From positions 248,001 through 312,000 of the forward strand of contig CAZBNP010000002.1 of the NCBI GenBank assembly GCA_964493505.1: a stretch of 64,000 nucleotides of DNA, written 5' to 3'. Below are positions 44,790 through 54,289 of this stretch, one piece after another (positions within the stretch are counted from its first letter, which is position 1; the number at the start of each line of letters is the position of its first letter). A program made the position numbers and the translations under genes. This DNA is from Chryseosolibacter sp964493505 (GTDB lineage: Bacteria > Bacteroidota > Bacteroidia > Cytophagales > Cyclobacteriaceae). The notes under the pieces are model-generated. The model searched no databases. It saw only the letters and a program-made list of their open reading frames with translations, and had not been told where the DNA came from.

Positions 44790-44826
44790 AAAATACGCTT
44801 TTTAATTAAAAATGTATCATTTACAC
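44790..44826 (-). promoter_or_regulatory. AraR-type operator and promoter of the arabinan operon
   Basis: TGTATCATTTACA (44813-44825) matches the TGTnnAnnTnnACA sites at araB and araD. On the minus strand TATTTTTA, close to TAnnTTTG, lies 17 bases downstream of the palindrome, nearly the same spacing as at araD. The leader to the first large gene is about 250 bases. The remaining stretch 44833-45032 holds no gene I can support. Confidence 0.6.
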
Positions 44827-45032
44827 TTATTTTTTTCAAACGATTTAGTGGAATATTCATTCGATTGTGGAGAAAATGAGCGGGGGTAACTTCTTTCTAT
44901 TCAGCTTAGTATTCCAATGTCCCTCTATGCCAAATTGGGACAATTGAACCACCAGGAAAGTAGGCCGGACAGACCGGCAAGTTATACGGCGACGAATTCA
45001 GCATGAACTCAAGTCAACAAAATCGCGGGAAC

Positions 45033-45722
45033 TCAGATGAACTTCATGCCATTGGCATGGAGTGATGCATATTTGGCGCTATCAAAAACATAATAGAATG
45101 CTCCTTTACGCGACGATTCTTTTTCCTTTTCATTGAGCTTGTTCAAAATGCCAAGTGACAACATCTTCTTGGCGAAGTTTCTTTTGTCTAAGGGCGTTTC
45201 GTAAATAGCTTCATACAAGTTTTGAAGCTGGGGCAGTGTAAACTTGGATGGCAATAATTCGAAGCCGATGGGGTGGCTGGCTACCTTCTGTCGCAACAAT
45301 TCTTTTGCTTTTAAGACCATTTTTTTGTGGTCGAAAATCAACGACGGAATCTTGCTGATGGGAAACCATCTCGCTTCGTGCTCAAGTTGCAATTGCGTGC
45401 TGTAATCAGCAATATTTATCAATGCAAAGTAGGCAATTGAAATTACGCGTCCTGCACTATCGCGGTTGATGTCGCTGAACGCGTGCAGTTGCTCCATATA
45501 GATATCGTGCATGCCCGTAAGTTGATGCAATACACGGGCGGCAGCCTGTTCAGCATTTTCATCAGTACCGATAAATCCCCCCATCAGCGACCATTTACCT
45601 TTCTCCGGTTCAAATCCACGTTTTATCAAAAGTGCTTTCAGTTGAGAACCATCAAATCCGAAAATGATACAGTCGACAGCTACTAATATGCGCTGATTGG
45701 TCTTATAACTTTTAATATCCAT
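45033..45722 (-). CDS. araR: Nudix-type transcriptional regulator of L-arabinose use (AraR)
   Basis: The 229-residue protein has an N-terminal Nudix-like domain (about 10-140, VAVDCIIFGFDGSQLKALLI, GKWSLMGGFIGTDENAE) and a C-terminal winged helix (about 150-225, LPSKFTLPQLQNLYEAIYET, RNFAKKMLSLGIL). In the Nudix box the Gly, Glu and Arg anchors remain, but the catalytic Glu residues of REUxEE are replaced (RVLHQLTG), so it is likely a ligand sensor, not a hydrolase. This is the design of the Bacteroidetes AraR/NrtR-type regulator, which leaves DNA on binding L-arabinose. Its position within the arabinose locus and the three nearby palindromes support the call. Confidence 0.88.
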   Translation of the reverse strand: MDIKSYKTNQRILVAVDCIIFGFDGSQLKALLIKRGFEPEKGKWSLMGGFIGTDENAEQAAARVLHQLTGMHDIYMEQLHAFSDINRDSAGRVISIAYFALINIADYSTQLQLEHEARWFPISKIPSLIFDHKKMVLKAKELLRQKVASHPIGFELLPSKFTLPQLQNLYEAIYETPLDKRNFAKKMLSLGILNKLNEKEKESSRKGAFYYVFDSAKYASLHANGMKFI

Positions 45723-45881
45723 AGGAATCGTTCAAAAAATCCATGGCCGGGCGCCACAGTTTAACAGATTATGGTAAATCTATATTTAAAAATCACAATT
45801 CTAAAATAGAAATAGAATTTTGGAAAAATAAGTTTCAAGTCGCCCGGGCGCGACATATAGTGGCCAGAGAACTCCTAAAGA

Positions 45882-47570
45882 TCACCAAAACTTTACATAC
45901 AGCGCCGCCAGAATAACGATTGTGATCACAATCAATACCAATGTTTGAGGGCTGACTTTAAACATTTTCGCGTCAATATCAAATGCCTTTGGATTTAACT
46001 TCGGACCAGCCAAACTGATCAGGATCATCGCTATCATCGTAAACAAGAACGATAAGCCCATGCAAATCAGGAATGGAATTTCATATACACCAGCGCTGTT
46101 CTTGTATGCCGTATAAAATATCGTCTCGTTTCCAAAAACGGATGGCGCAAACTCATTAAAGAAAACCGAAAGCACGAAACCTGTTATCACTCCGGCTAGC
46201 GCCGCTGCTCCCGTTGTTCTCTTCCAAAACATACCCAGGATAAACATGGCAAATACTCCGGGGCTGATAAAGCCCGTATATTTTTGAATGAAGGTAAATC
46301 CGCCCTCGCCTCCAATACCCAGCAGATCTTTCCAGGTAAAAATCAACGCGATAAACATCGACACCAAAACCGTAACACGGCCAACCCAAACCAGTTGTTT
46401 TTCATCCGATCCTGAAATAAAGTATCGCTTGAAGATGTCAAGCGTGAAGATGGTGGAAATTGAATTCAATTTTCCGGCAAGGGAGGCTACGATCGCTGCC
46501 GTGAGTGCGGCAATTGACAAACCTTTCAATCCACTTGGAAGAAACGCAAGAATAGCCGAATACGCACCGTCCTTACTCCCACCTTCCAAAACCGGGAGAT
46601 GCCCGGCGGTATAGAGAACATACGCAGCAATACCCGGAAGCATGACAATTACCGGCATCAAGAGCTTCAAAAATCCGGCAAACAAAATTCCGGTACGGGC
46701 CGTTTGAAGATCGGCGCCCAGTGCGCGTTGCGTAATGTATTGATTACATCCCCAGTAATTCAGGTTCACAATCCACTGACCCGCAAAGTACATGGCAATT
46801 CCAGGCAGCACCAGGTATTTATCAATATCCAATTGAGAAGAATTCTCATCCGGTTTAGGTAAGATCATGTGAAAATGATCGGGCGCTTCGCGAAGCAGAA
46901 CGTTGAACCCCGCCAGGGCGTCCGAACCAAAACCGAATCGCTCTGAAACAATCGTCAAGGCGAGATACGTTGTTGCCAATCCACCAATGATTAAGACAGC
47001 CACCTGAATTACATCGGTGTAGCCGATTACTTTCATTCCGCCCAGTGTAATCAGCAAAGCAAAAAGGGCAAGCGCGATCATCACGATGTGAAGCGACTCC
47101 CCTCCTACCAACCCGTTGATGGCCACTGCGCCGAGGTACAATATGGAAGTAAGGTTTACGAAGATGTATAAGAACAACCAGAACACCGCCATGATCAACG
47201 CTACCGATTCGTTGTAGCGTTGCTTCAAAAACTGCGGCATGGTGTAGATCTTATTTTTGAGATAAATGGGGATAAACCACACGGCAATGATGATCAACGC
47301 GATGGCCGCAATCCATTCATACGCAGCGACTGCTATGCCCACGAAAAAACCTTCACCACTCATACCAATAAACTGCTCGGCAGAAATATTCGAGGCGATC
47401 AGCGAGGCCCCGATAGCCCACCAGGTAAGGGAACCTTCGGCAAGAAAGAAATCTTTCGTGTCGGTGACGGCCTTCTTTTTACGTTGATATACCCAATATC
47501 CATAGCCGGCCACCAGGATAAAATAAAGTGTAAAGACCAAATAGTCTGCAAATACCAGTGAGGAATTCAT
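45882..47570 (-). CDS. Sodium/solute symporter (SSS family), probable L-arabinose transporter
   Basis: The 562-residue inner-membrane protein has about 14 segments. SSS motifs: GYGYWVYQRKKKAVTDTKDF, LAEGSLTWWAIGASLIASNI, SAEQFIGMSGEGFFVGIAVA and GGMKVIGYTDVIQVAVLIIG. It resembles the vSGLT sugar branch (QWIVNLNYWGCNQYITQRAL). Encoded directly downstream of araA, it most likely imports L-arabinose with Na+. The specificity is inferred from the context. Confidence 0.92.
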   Translation of the reverse strand: MNSSLVFADYLVFTLYFILVAGYGYWVYQRKKKAVTDTKDFFLAEGSLTWWAIGASLIASNISAEQFIGMSGEGFFVGIAVAAYEWIAAIALIIIAVWFIPIYLKNKIYTMPQFLKQRYNESVALIMAVFWLFLYIFVNLTSILYLGAVAINGLVGGESLHIVMIALALFALLITLGGMKVIGYTDVIQVAVLIIGGLATTYLALTIVSERFGFGSDALAGFNVLLREAPDHFHMILPKPDENSSQLDIDKYLVLPGIAMYFAGQWIVNLNYWGCNQYITQRALGADLQTARTGILFAGFLKLLMPVIVMLPGIAAYVLYTAGHLPVLEGGSKDGAYSAILAFLPSGLKGLSIAALTAAIVASLAGKLNSISTIFTLDIFKRYFISGSDEKQLVWVGRVTVLVSMFIALIFTWKDLLGIGGEGGFTFIQKYTGFISPGVFAMFILGMFWKRTTGAAALAGVITGFVLSVFFNEFAPSVFGNETIFYTAYKNSAGVYEIPFLICMGLSFLFTMIAMILISLAGPKLNPKAFDIDAKMFKVSPQTLVLIVITIVILAALYVKFW

Positions 47571-47687
47571 AGCCAGGTTCCAGGGTTTAGGGAGGTGTCG
47601 TGTTCAGATACGAATTACTTGCGGGCAATTGAGGATTCGTTTGGGGCAAGCTTCATGCTACAGGTCTGAAGCGTGAAGTTTGGGACG

Positions 47688-49178
47688 CTACCGATAATAC
47701 ACCTCATTCCAGCGTAATTCATTTTTGAATTGGTAAAGATTTGTGTTTTTTCCAATGAGTGTAAATTCGATATTGGCCATCTCGGCAAGGTCCAGCAAAT
47801 GCTCAGACGTCAGGTTTTGACTGTAACATGTATGATGCGCACCGCCGGCCAGGATCCAGGCCGCGCATCCTGTGTTCATGTCGGGATACGGCTTCCAGAA
47901 TACAGAGGCTACGGGCAGTTTTGGCAACGCTTGTTCGGGCTTTACCGCCTCAACTTCATTTACCAACAAACGGAAACGATTACCCATATCTATTATCGAA
48001 GCATTTAATGCAGTCCCCGATGCACCGTTAAATACCAACCGAACCGGATCGGCTTTACCACCAATGCTCAGCGGATGAATTTCGCATGAAGGCTTTCCAT
48101 CGGAAATTGACTCACATATCTCCAGCATGTGCGCACCGAGCACCATGGGGTTAGCCGGATCAAAATGATACGTATAGTCTTCCATGAACGAGTTACCGCC
48201 TTTCAATCCGCTGCCCATCACTTTCATCAGGCGCACCAATGCAGCCGTCTTCCAGTCGCCTTCTCCTCCAAAACCATAACCATCATTCATCAAACGTTGC
48301 ACCGCCATACCCGGCAATTGAATCATGCCATGTAAGTCTTCGAATGTATCCGTAAATCCCTTGAAGTTTCCATTCTCTAAAAATGCCTTCAACCCGATTT
48401 CTATGCGCGCGGATTCCTTTAACGACTCGTGTTGGGCACCGCCTTTTCGTAAGGTCGCCACGACGTTGTATCTTTCTTCGTATTCAGCAACAAGTTTTAC
48501 TACATCGCTATCCGACACCTGTTTGATTATATTTACCAAATCTCCAATCCCATAGGTATTCACCGAGTAACCAAACTTGATTTCAGCTTCCACTTTATCA
48601 CCATCCGTTACGGCCACCTGGCGCATATTGTCGCCGAAGCGGCAAAACTTCGCACCTTGCCAGTCGTGCCAGCCCGCAGCAGCGCGCATCCACACATTCA
48701 GGCGTTCGTGCACTTTCGTATCCTGCCAATGTCCCACCACAACTTTCCTGTTCACTCGCATTCGCGACATCATGAAACCAAATTCGCGGTCACCATGAGC
48801 ACTCTGGTTCAGGTTCATGAAATCCATATCGATCGTTGACCAGGGGATATCACGATTGAACTGGGTATGCAAATGCAATAATGGCTTTGTCAAAATCTTC
48901 AAGCCGCCAATCCACATTTTAGCGGGCGAAAAAGTATGCATCCATGCGACAAGTCCGATACAGTCTTTTGTTATATTGGCTTCCTGGCACACCTGGTAAA
49001 TCTCTTCAGGTGTTTTCAATACAGGTTTGAAAATCACCCGCACGGGTATGACCGAAGAGGAGTCCAGTGCTTTGGCGATTTGTTGTGAATGTTCGGCTAC
49101 TTGTTTAAGCGTTTCTTCACCATACAGAAACTGGCTGCCGGTTACAAACCACACTTCCAATTTTTTGAGATCGGTCAT
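47688..49178 (-). CDS. araA: L-arabinose isomerase
   Basis: Converts L-arabinose to L-ribulose with a Mn ion in the cytoplasm. The 496-residue product starts at the ATG at 49176-49178 (MTDLKKLEVWFVTGSQFLYG); the open frame extends about 100 codons further up inside the GH127 gene, but that part has no family match. Motifs: LVAWMHTFSPAKMWIGGLKI, HLHTQFNRDIPWSTIDMDF, catalytic Glu residues in the GFGGEGDWKTAALVRLMKVM and FMEDYTYHF stretches, and His ligands near GAHMLEICESI and GGAHHTCYSQ. It is 23 bases downstream of the GH127 gene in the araD operon. Confidence 0.97.
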   Translation of the reverse strand: MTDLKKLEVWFVTGSQFLYGEETLKQVAEHSQQIAKALDSSSVIPVRVIFKPVLKTPEEIYQVCQEANITKDCIGLVAWMHTFSPAKMWIGGLKILTKPLLHLHTQFNRDIPWSTIDMDFMNLNQSAHGDREFGFMMSRMRVNRKVVVGHWQDTKVHERLNVWMRAAAGWHDWQGAKFCRFGDNMRQVAVTDGDKVEAEIKFGYSVNTYGIGDLVNIIKQVSDSDVVKLVAEYEERYNVVATLRKGGAQHESLKESARIEIGLKAFLENGNFKGFTDTFEDLHGMIQLPGMAVQRLMNDGYGFGGEGDWKTAALVRLMKVMGSGLKGGNSFMEDYTYHFDPANPMVLGAHMLEICESISDGKPSCEIHPLSIGGKADPVRLVFNGASGTALNASIIDMGNRFRLLVNEVEAVKPEQALPKLPVASVFWKPYPDMNTGCAAWILAGGAHHTCYSQNLTSEHLLDLAEMANIEFTLIGKNTNLYQFKNELRWNEVYYR

Positions 49179-49201
49179 CTTGTTGTTATTATCGTATAAG
49201 G

Positions 49202-51292
49202 TTATTTTGAAAGAATATCGATTCCCGTAATGCGCTGTGGAAGCCAGATCATCATCTCGCCTTTTCCACGGTGTGCCCACGCATAATAGGGAATAGCCGT
49301 TAAGATTGTTTTTTCGGTTGTTACCATATTTGTGTTCGCATCGGTTTCGATAACCAGGGCTGGAGCCGAAATAGTAGTCACTCCATCCAGTAAATCCTTC
49401 CTGAATGTCGATTGAAATGAAGGACTTCCCGGTAAAATGATGTTGGACACTTGTCCGTTGTTGTCGGGCCACTCGGCACAATACACCAGCGGACCGCGCT
49501 GGAGTGCCACCTTGCCAAGGTTGTTTTCAACCTTTTCGTTTGAGACAATGGTCATCACATCCATTGGCAAATTCATTTTCACGACATCCCCTTTCTTCCA
49601 GTTCCGCGAAAGCACGGCGTAGCCATTCCTAATTTGATACGCTATCGGTTTGTTATTGATGGTAATGGTAACCGATGGGCCTTTTTCAGAAGTAAACTTG
49701 TACAAATCGGAAGGAACAACCTCGTGCCGTGCCCATCCCGGGACGCGTAATAAAAGTTCAACTGTTTTGGCTGACTGCGGGGTGACTACAAATTCCAGAT
49801 CACCCTCCCATGGATAGTTATTCTTCTGCACAATTTCGAGGGCACCCGATTTCAGTTTGATGGTCGCTGTGCTGTTCGCAAACAAGTTGACATACACAGC
49901 ATCATCCTTTACGGCATACATGTACCCGGGAACTGACGGAATTAAGCGTGTTACATTTGTCGGGCAACAGGAGCATGGAAACCATCCGGCACGTTCGGCT
50001 TCCATGTGTCTATGATGGGAAGTCTTTTTGATTTCCATGGCGTTCGTGTAGAAGAATGATTTTCCATCCATACCCACACCGGAAATCAATCCATTATACA
50101 GCGAACGTTCCAGTACATCGATGTATTTGGCATCTTCGTGCAACTGGAACATTCGCTGATTCCAATACACATTCGCAATTGCGGCGCAGGTTTCGTTATA
50201 GGCTGTGCTATTGGGCAGTTCATAGTTTCCGGCAAAGCGTTCGCCTTCACCGGAAGCCCCTATCCCACCCTGCACATAAAATTTTTTCTGCACCATGTTC
50301 AGCCATATCTTATCAATGGCGTTGATGTAGTCTTTATTCCCGGTAAGGGCAGCAACATCGGTGATGGCAGCATAGAGGTAACCCGCCCGTACGGCGTGAC
50401 CGACAGCTTCATCCTGTTCGATCACCGGTTTGTCATCCTGCCAATACGATCCGTTCCTGAACGGGTCGCGGCTTGTTGAATCGTAACCTTTGTAATGCCC
50501 GCGTTCGTCAATAAAAAATTTAGCGGTTTGCAAATACTCTTTTTTTCCGGTGATGCGATACAGCTTCACCAGTCCCATTTCCACCACTTCATGGCCTGGT
50601 GCAACGTGAACCCCATCAGGACCAAAGGTTGAACAAACCAGGTCGGCATTCTTCAATGCGATATTCAGCAGGTTCTTCTTACCGGTAGCCTGGTAATGCG
50701 CGGCCGCAGCTTCATACAAATGGCCCGCGTTATAAAGCTCGTGACTCATCTCGCGCTCTTTTTCCCAACGCTGCTTACCGGCCCATGGATGCGGCTTTAA
50801 CGGATCGATGGTACGTGCCGTGTAGAGATAACCGTCGGGTTCCTGCGCAGCGGCAACCTTCTCAATCAGGCTATCGACATAAAGTTCAAGTTGCTTGTCC
50901 GGAATGAGGCTGATCGAAAACGAAGCACCTTCAATGGTCTTATAAATATCCGTATCATCGAAAGGAAAAATGGTGCAAAACGCTCCGCTCTTTGCCGCCG
51001 CCATCTCGAAATTCTTTATGCGGCCTGTATTTTCACAACGCTCGAATGAAGCGGGAATGGTGACATTATGATTCGTTTCAATTCGAGGAAGCCAAAAATT
51101 ATCCGTGAGTTTTACATCCGTAAACGGAACAGGCGTTATCAAATAGTCACCGCGTTGCGAAAAGGCCTGGGGTACTGCGCTAATGAATAGAACGGCGGGC
51201 AATATGCAGTACGCAATAAGCAACCATCTCTTTCCAGGCAGCCTTTTGCCGGCTATCAATTGCTTACTGCCTGCTTTTTTGATCAGTAACAT
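49202..51292 (-). CDS. GH127 beta-L-arabinofuranosidase (DUF1680 family)
   Basis: The 696-residue protein has a signal peptide (LIAYCILPAVLFISAVPQAF). It cleaves beta-L-arabinofuranosyl linkages as in extensin, arabinogalactan or rhamnogalacturonan II side chains. Family motifs: FWLPRIETNHNVTIP, AAQEPDGYLYTA, YNAGHLYEAAAAHYQATGKK, PNSTAYNETCAAIAN, and the Cys-rich zinc/catalytic site ERAGWFPCSCCPTN. It sits between araD and araA in one operon, so expression follows arabinose. Confidence 0.94.
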   Translation of the reverse strand: MLLIKKAGSKQLIAGKRLPGKRWLLIAYCILPAVLFISAVPQAFSQRGDYLITPVPFTDVKLTDNFWLPRIETNHNVTIPASFERCENTGRIKNFEMAAAKSGAFCTIFPFDDTDIYKTIEGASFSISLIPDKQLELYVDSLIEKVAAAQEPDGYLYTARTIDPLKPHPWAGKQRWEKEREMSHELYNAGHLYEAAAAHYQATGKKNLLNIALKNADLVCSTFGPDGVHVAPGHEVVEMGLVKLYRITGKKEYLQTAKFFIDERGHYKGYDSTSRDPFRNGSYWQDDKPVIEQDEAVGHAVRAGYLYAAITDVAALTGNKDYINAIDKIWLNMVQKKFYVQGGIGASGEGERFAGNYELPNSTAYNETCAAIANVYWNQRMFQLHEDAKYIDVLERSLYNGLISGVGMDGKSFFYTNAMEIKKTSHHRHMEAERAGWFPCSCCPTNVTRLIPSVPGYMYAVKDDAVYVNLFANSTATIKLKSGALEIVQKNNYPWEGDLEFVVTPQSAKTVELLLRVPGWARHEVVPSDLYKFTSEKGPSVTITINNKPIAYQIRNGYAVLSRNWKKGDVVKMNLPMDVMTIVSNEKVENNLGKVALQRGPLVYCAEWPDNNGQVSNIILPGSPSFQSTFRKDLLDGVTTISAPALVIETDANTNMVTTEKTILTAIPYYAWAHRGKGEMMIWLPQRITGIDILSK

Positions 51293-51301
51293 AGGGATAC
51301 T

Positions 51302-52012
51302 TTATTTTTGTCCGTAGTAAGAATGCGGGCCATGTTTGCGTTCAAAATGCTTCTTAATGAGCGCATCTTTCAAACGCGGAGCATTAGGGTTGATTTGCTG
51401 CGTCAGCAATGCCATGTGCGCTACTGTTTCAAGAACCGCACTGTTATAAACCGCCTTGTCGCAATTTTTTCCCCAGGTAAAGGGAGCATGATTTCCCACC
51501 AGGATCATTTCCACCTCTTTGTAGCTGAGGTTGCGTTCTTTCAAACAATCTAAAATCTGAAACCCGGTTTCATATTCGTAGTCGCCTTCAATCATCTTGT
51601 CATCCATAGGAGACGCACACGGAATATCGACGGTCGTATGGTCGGCATGTGTTGTCCCGTACAGGGGGATGTCGCGTTGTGATTGTGCCCAGGCCGTCGC
51701 GTACGTTGAGTGCGTGTGAACAATGCCGCCTACTTCGGGCCAGTGTTTGTAAAGAACAGCATGTGTTTGCGTATCGGAAGAAGGACGTAAATCACCCTCT
51801 ACGGTTTTTCCATCAAAGTCGACGATCACCATTTTCCCAGGCGACAATTCTTCATACGGAATACCGCTGGGTTTGATGGCAAAAACCTTCCGTTTATGAT
51901 CCGCTGCGCTAACGTTTCCGAAAGTAAACAAAACAAGACCCAGCTCAGGCAATTGCCTATTCGCTTTACAGGCTGCCTCCCGAATGTCCTGGTATTCTGA
52001 TAATGTGCTCAT
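51302..52012 (-). CDS. araD: L-ribulose-5-phosphate 4-epimerase
   Basis: Makes D-xylulose 5-phosphate from L-ribulose 5-phosphate, the last specific step of arabinose use. The 236-residue class II aldolase-like protein has FTFGNVSAADHKRKVFAIKP, PSSDTQTHAVLYKHWPEVGG and the zinc-binding VHTHSTYATAWAQ, then TTHADHTT and EMILVGNHAPFTWGK. The C-terminus HFERKHGPHSYYGQK is typical. It is the first gene of the araD-GH127-araA operon and has an AraR-type site 111 bases upstream. Confidence 0.97.
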   Translation of the reverse strand: MSTLSEYQDIREAACKANRQLPELGLVLFTFGNVSAADHKRKVFAIKPSGIPYEELSPGKMVIVDFDGKTVEGDLRPSSDTQTHAVLYKHWPEVGGIVHTHSTYATAWAQSQRDIPLYGTTHADHTTVDIPCASPMDDKMIEGDYEYETGFQILDCLKERNLSYKEVEMILVGNHAPFTWGKNCDKAVYNSAVLETVAHMALLTQQINPNAPRLKDALIKKHFERKHGPHSYYGQK

Positions 52013-52096
52013 TTTTAGTTCGATACAAGTATTTCCAACAAGGTAAACCTACCTCTGAAATTGATTTTCGCACGCCCGTTTAGCGTGTATGGTTGC

Positions 52097-52135
52097 CAAA
52101 TATATACTTATTTGTAATTAAGTGTAAATTTGACA
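52097..52135 (-). promoter_or_regulatory. AraR-type operator and promoter of the araD operon
   Basis: TGTAAATTTGACA (52123-52135) is a good pseudo-palindrome matching the sites at araB and the arabinan operon. On the minus strand it is followed, 18 bases later, by TATATTTG (52097-52104), a perfect TAnnTTTG box. The site would cover the -33 region. Confidence 0.7.
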
Positions 52136-52261
52136 ATTGTTTATTAATAAGTGGGCTTCTGATTTAGTCAGCCAGTAATCCGGAACCGAAAGTGATTTTG
52201 TTTGCCATTCCGCGTCCGCTTTGTGACTCAATTGACGCAAATAGTTGATTATCAATGATTA

Positions 52262-52325
52262 ATGGAAAAGGGCAAAAGGCAAAGAGCAAAAGGCAAAAGG
52301 CAAAGAGCAAAGGGCAAAAGCCAGG
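52262..52325 (-). repeat. Heptamer repeat (GGCAAAA/GAGCAAA), copy between araD and the SIS gene
   Basis: About eight heptamers read as AAGGGCAAAAGGCAAAGAG on the plus strand, the reverse complement of the TTTTGCC arrays near 3.5 and 7.6 kb. With operator site C this accounts for most of the 344-base gap 52013-52356; I see nothing else there. Confidence 0.85.
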
Positions 52326-52356
52326 GGCGACAACCGCCCTTATGCGCCATCGTAAG

Positions 52357-53118
52357 TTACACACCCGCGATGCGCCTTTTATACTCCGCAAGCGCATCGT
52401 CAAGTCTTTGCTTTGAAGTGCTATCCCCCGGTGCGTTGTGCGACGGGTGAATAAAGAGTTTAACCCCCCTGTCGGCGAGGATTTCAGCAACAGTCGAAAC
52501 CGTCATCCACACACATGCGACAAATGCCATGGTTGATATCGGACCTATCTTATCCTGATGATTTTTCAACGCTACCGACGCATCAGCAAGAGGCGCACAG
52601 GAATCAACAACGTGATCGGCAAGGTCGAAAATCGTCTTACCGCTCGAATGTCTTGTCTTCTTTCCCTTAGCCTCGGCTACCGAACCGAAGGCAATGACTT
52701 TCATCCCCTTCTTTTTGGCTTCGATAGCAACATCAATATTCACATTGTTGATGCCCGAGTGCGAAAATATCCACATCGTATCGCGTGGATCAAAATTATA
52801 TCCCTTCATTATCTCCACACCATATCCTTCGGCGCGTTCGAGGAACAGAAACTGGTGAACACCCATCTCCCCCGTAATCCGCGTAAAGAAGGTAAGGGGA
52901 AGCTCCACGATCGGATGAAAACCAACAAATCCACCGATACGAGGATACATTTCTTCGATCGGGATCGTAGCATGTCCGCATCCGAAAGTATGGACCCATC
53001 TCCCCACCTGTATGCTGTCTGCCATAATTTCGGCAGCCTTGTGAATATTCTCCATTTGCGACTCTTCAATTTGAGTCATCACATCCCGTGCGTTATTAAG
53101 CCATTGTTTTGCAAGCAT
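52357..53118 (-). CDS. SIS-domain sugar-phosphate isomerase-like protein (UPF0309 type)
   Basis: The 253-residue cytoplasmic protein starts at the ATG at 53116-53118 (MLAKQWLNNARDVMTQIEES), one base after the stop of the MFS gene. It has the SIS fold with VHTFGCGHATIPIEEMYPRI near the N-terminus, GYNFDPRDTMWIFSHSGIN (phosphosugar site, SHSG) and a C-terminal DRGVKLFIHPSHNAPGDSTS. Related UPF0309 proteins are uncharacterised sugar-phosphate binders. Next to a ROK kinase and an MFS carrier, it probably isomerises or processes the phosphorylated sugar made by that kinase. The sugar is unknown. Confidence 0.82.
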   Translation of the reverse strand: MLAKQWLNNARDVMTQIEESQMENIHKAAEIMADSIQVGRWVHTFGCGHATIPIEEMYPRIGGFVGFHPIVELPLTFFTRITGEMGVHQFLFLERAEGYGVEIMKGYNFDPRDTMWIFSHSGINNVNIDVAIEAKKKGMKVIAFGSVAEAKGKKTRHSSGKTIFDLADHVVDSCAPLADASVALKNHQDKIGPISTMAFVACVWMTVSTVAEILADRGVKLFIHPSHNAPGDSTSKQRLDDALAEYKRRIAGV

Positions 53119-53119
53119 A

Positions 53120-54289
53120 CTAGTATTGTTTATGTGGTTTTCTATTTTTACCAATAAGAAGAGCGAAAATGACCATGAGCCCATTCAACACAAAGGGCAA
53201 CGCCGGTACTTGCGCAATACCATAATTCTCCACAATCACTCCCATGGCATAGTTGATAGCCATGTTGCCAAGTAGAGCGATGGAAATTATCAGACCAAAA
53301 GCAGCGCCTGAGTTCTCAGTATATCGGGCTCCTACAAAACTCAGCGTCACCGGAAAGCCCGCTGCCAGGCCGGCACCAATCAGGATGAGGCCCGTTACCA
53401 AAAAATGATATTCAGTGGATAGTGCAAAGAACAAGTTGCCGGCAAGCAGGAGGCTCATTGAAAACATCAACAATTTCTGAGGGTCGATACGCTGCAACAA
53501 ATACCCCAGGAATATTCTCGTCACGGCCATACCCGCTACATATAGTGAGAGCGCATACAAGGCCCACCGCATTTCTATCGCCGGGTTATCCGTGAGGTAT
53601 AGCGTAGTCCAGTTGTTAATTATAGCCTCGAAGCCACTCTGGGACGCGAGGAAGAAAGCAACAAGCAACACGAATCTGTCACGGGCCAGACCAAACATTT
53701 TCCCGAACGCAAGCCCCTCGTTCTGTTTCGCTTTCGGAAAACGAACGAATACAAAGAATACCGCGCACAGGAGTGTAAAGTATGCCGTCCAGGTGATAAT
53801 GGTGTCCGTAGAAGCGAACGTTTCGAGCATTCCCAGGAGCGACGGAACGCCTAACGCGCCAACAGCGAAGAACACGCCAAGCAAACTAAGATTAGCACCT
53901 CTCCTTTTTTCATCGCTGACATCCGATACCAATGCATTTGTCGCACCATTGATCGCTCCTCCTCCAAAACCAAAGCAGAACACGCATAGCTTAAGCACAT
54001 TCAGTGAAGACGCGTTGGCTATTCCCTGAAGTCCGATAAAGATCATGATGCAGGACAATACCAGAATAAGTTTGTATCCGAACCGATCCGCAAAAGGTCC
54101 GAATAACAGGGACCCAAACAGGATGCCGAAGGGAAGAATTGAAAAGAGCGTCCCCGACGCTAAGGCGTCGAGGCTGAATTTTGCCTGCACGCCAGGTGCC
54201 ACCGACCCCAACGTGATCAGCGTAACGCCAAAGAGGAGCATCCCGGAGCAGGCCGCGACAAATACGATCTTATTCGAATGGTCCTTCAT
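53120..54289 (-). CDS. Major facilitator superfamily sugar transporter
   Basis: The 389-residue protein has 12 predicted membrane segments. MFS features: GSLLFGPFADRFGYKLILVL (loop 2-3 motif) and GFGGGAINGATNALVSDVSD, then RIFLGYLLQRIDPQKLL. It resembles the fucose/glucose-type FHS carriers in size and layout, but the family is not decided. Its start overlaps the end of the ROK kinase by four bases (ATGA), so the two are translationally coupled. It probably imports the sugar used by that kinase. Confidence 0.88.
   Translation of the reverse strand: MKDHSNKIVFVAACSGMLLFGVTLITLGSVAPGVQAKFSLDALASGTLFSILPFGILFGSLLFGPFADRFGYKLILVLSCIMIFIGLQGIANASSLNVLKLCVFCFGFGGGAINGATNALVSDVSDEKRRGANLSLLGVFFAVGALGVPSLLGMLETFASTDTIITWTAYFTLLCAVFFVFVRFPKAKQNEGLAFGKMFGLARDRFVLLVAFFLASQSGFEAIINNWTTLYLTDNPAIEMRWALYALSLYVAGMAVTRIFLGYLLQRIDPQKLLMFSMSLLLAGNLFFALSTEYHFLVTGLILIGAGLAAGFPVTLSFVGARYTENSGAAFGLIISIALLGNMAINYAMGVIVENYGIAQVPALPFVLNGLMVIFALLIGKNRKPHKQY

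Noticed and set aside
49179..49481. N-terminal extension of araA in the open frame
   Set aside because: The extension lies within the GH127 gene on the same strand and has no similarity to arabinose isomerases; the ATG at 49178 gives the normal length.
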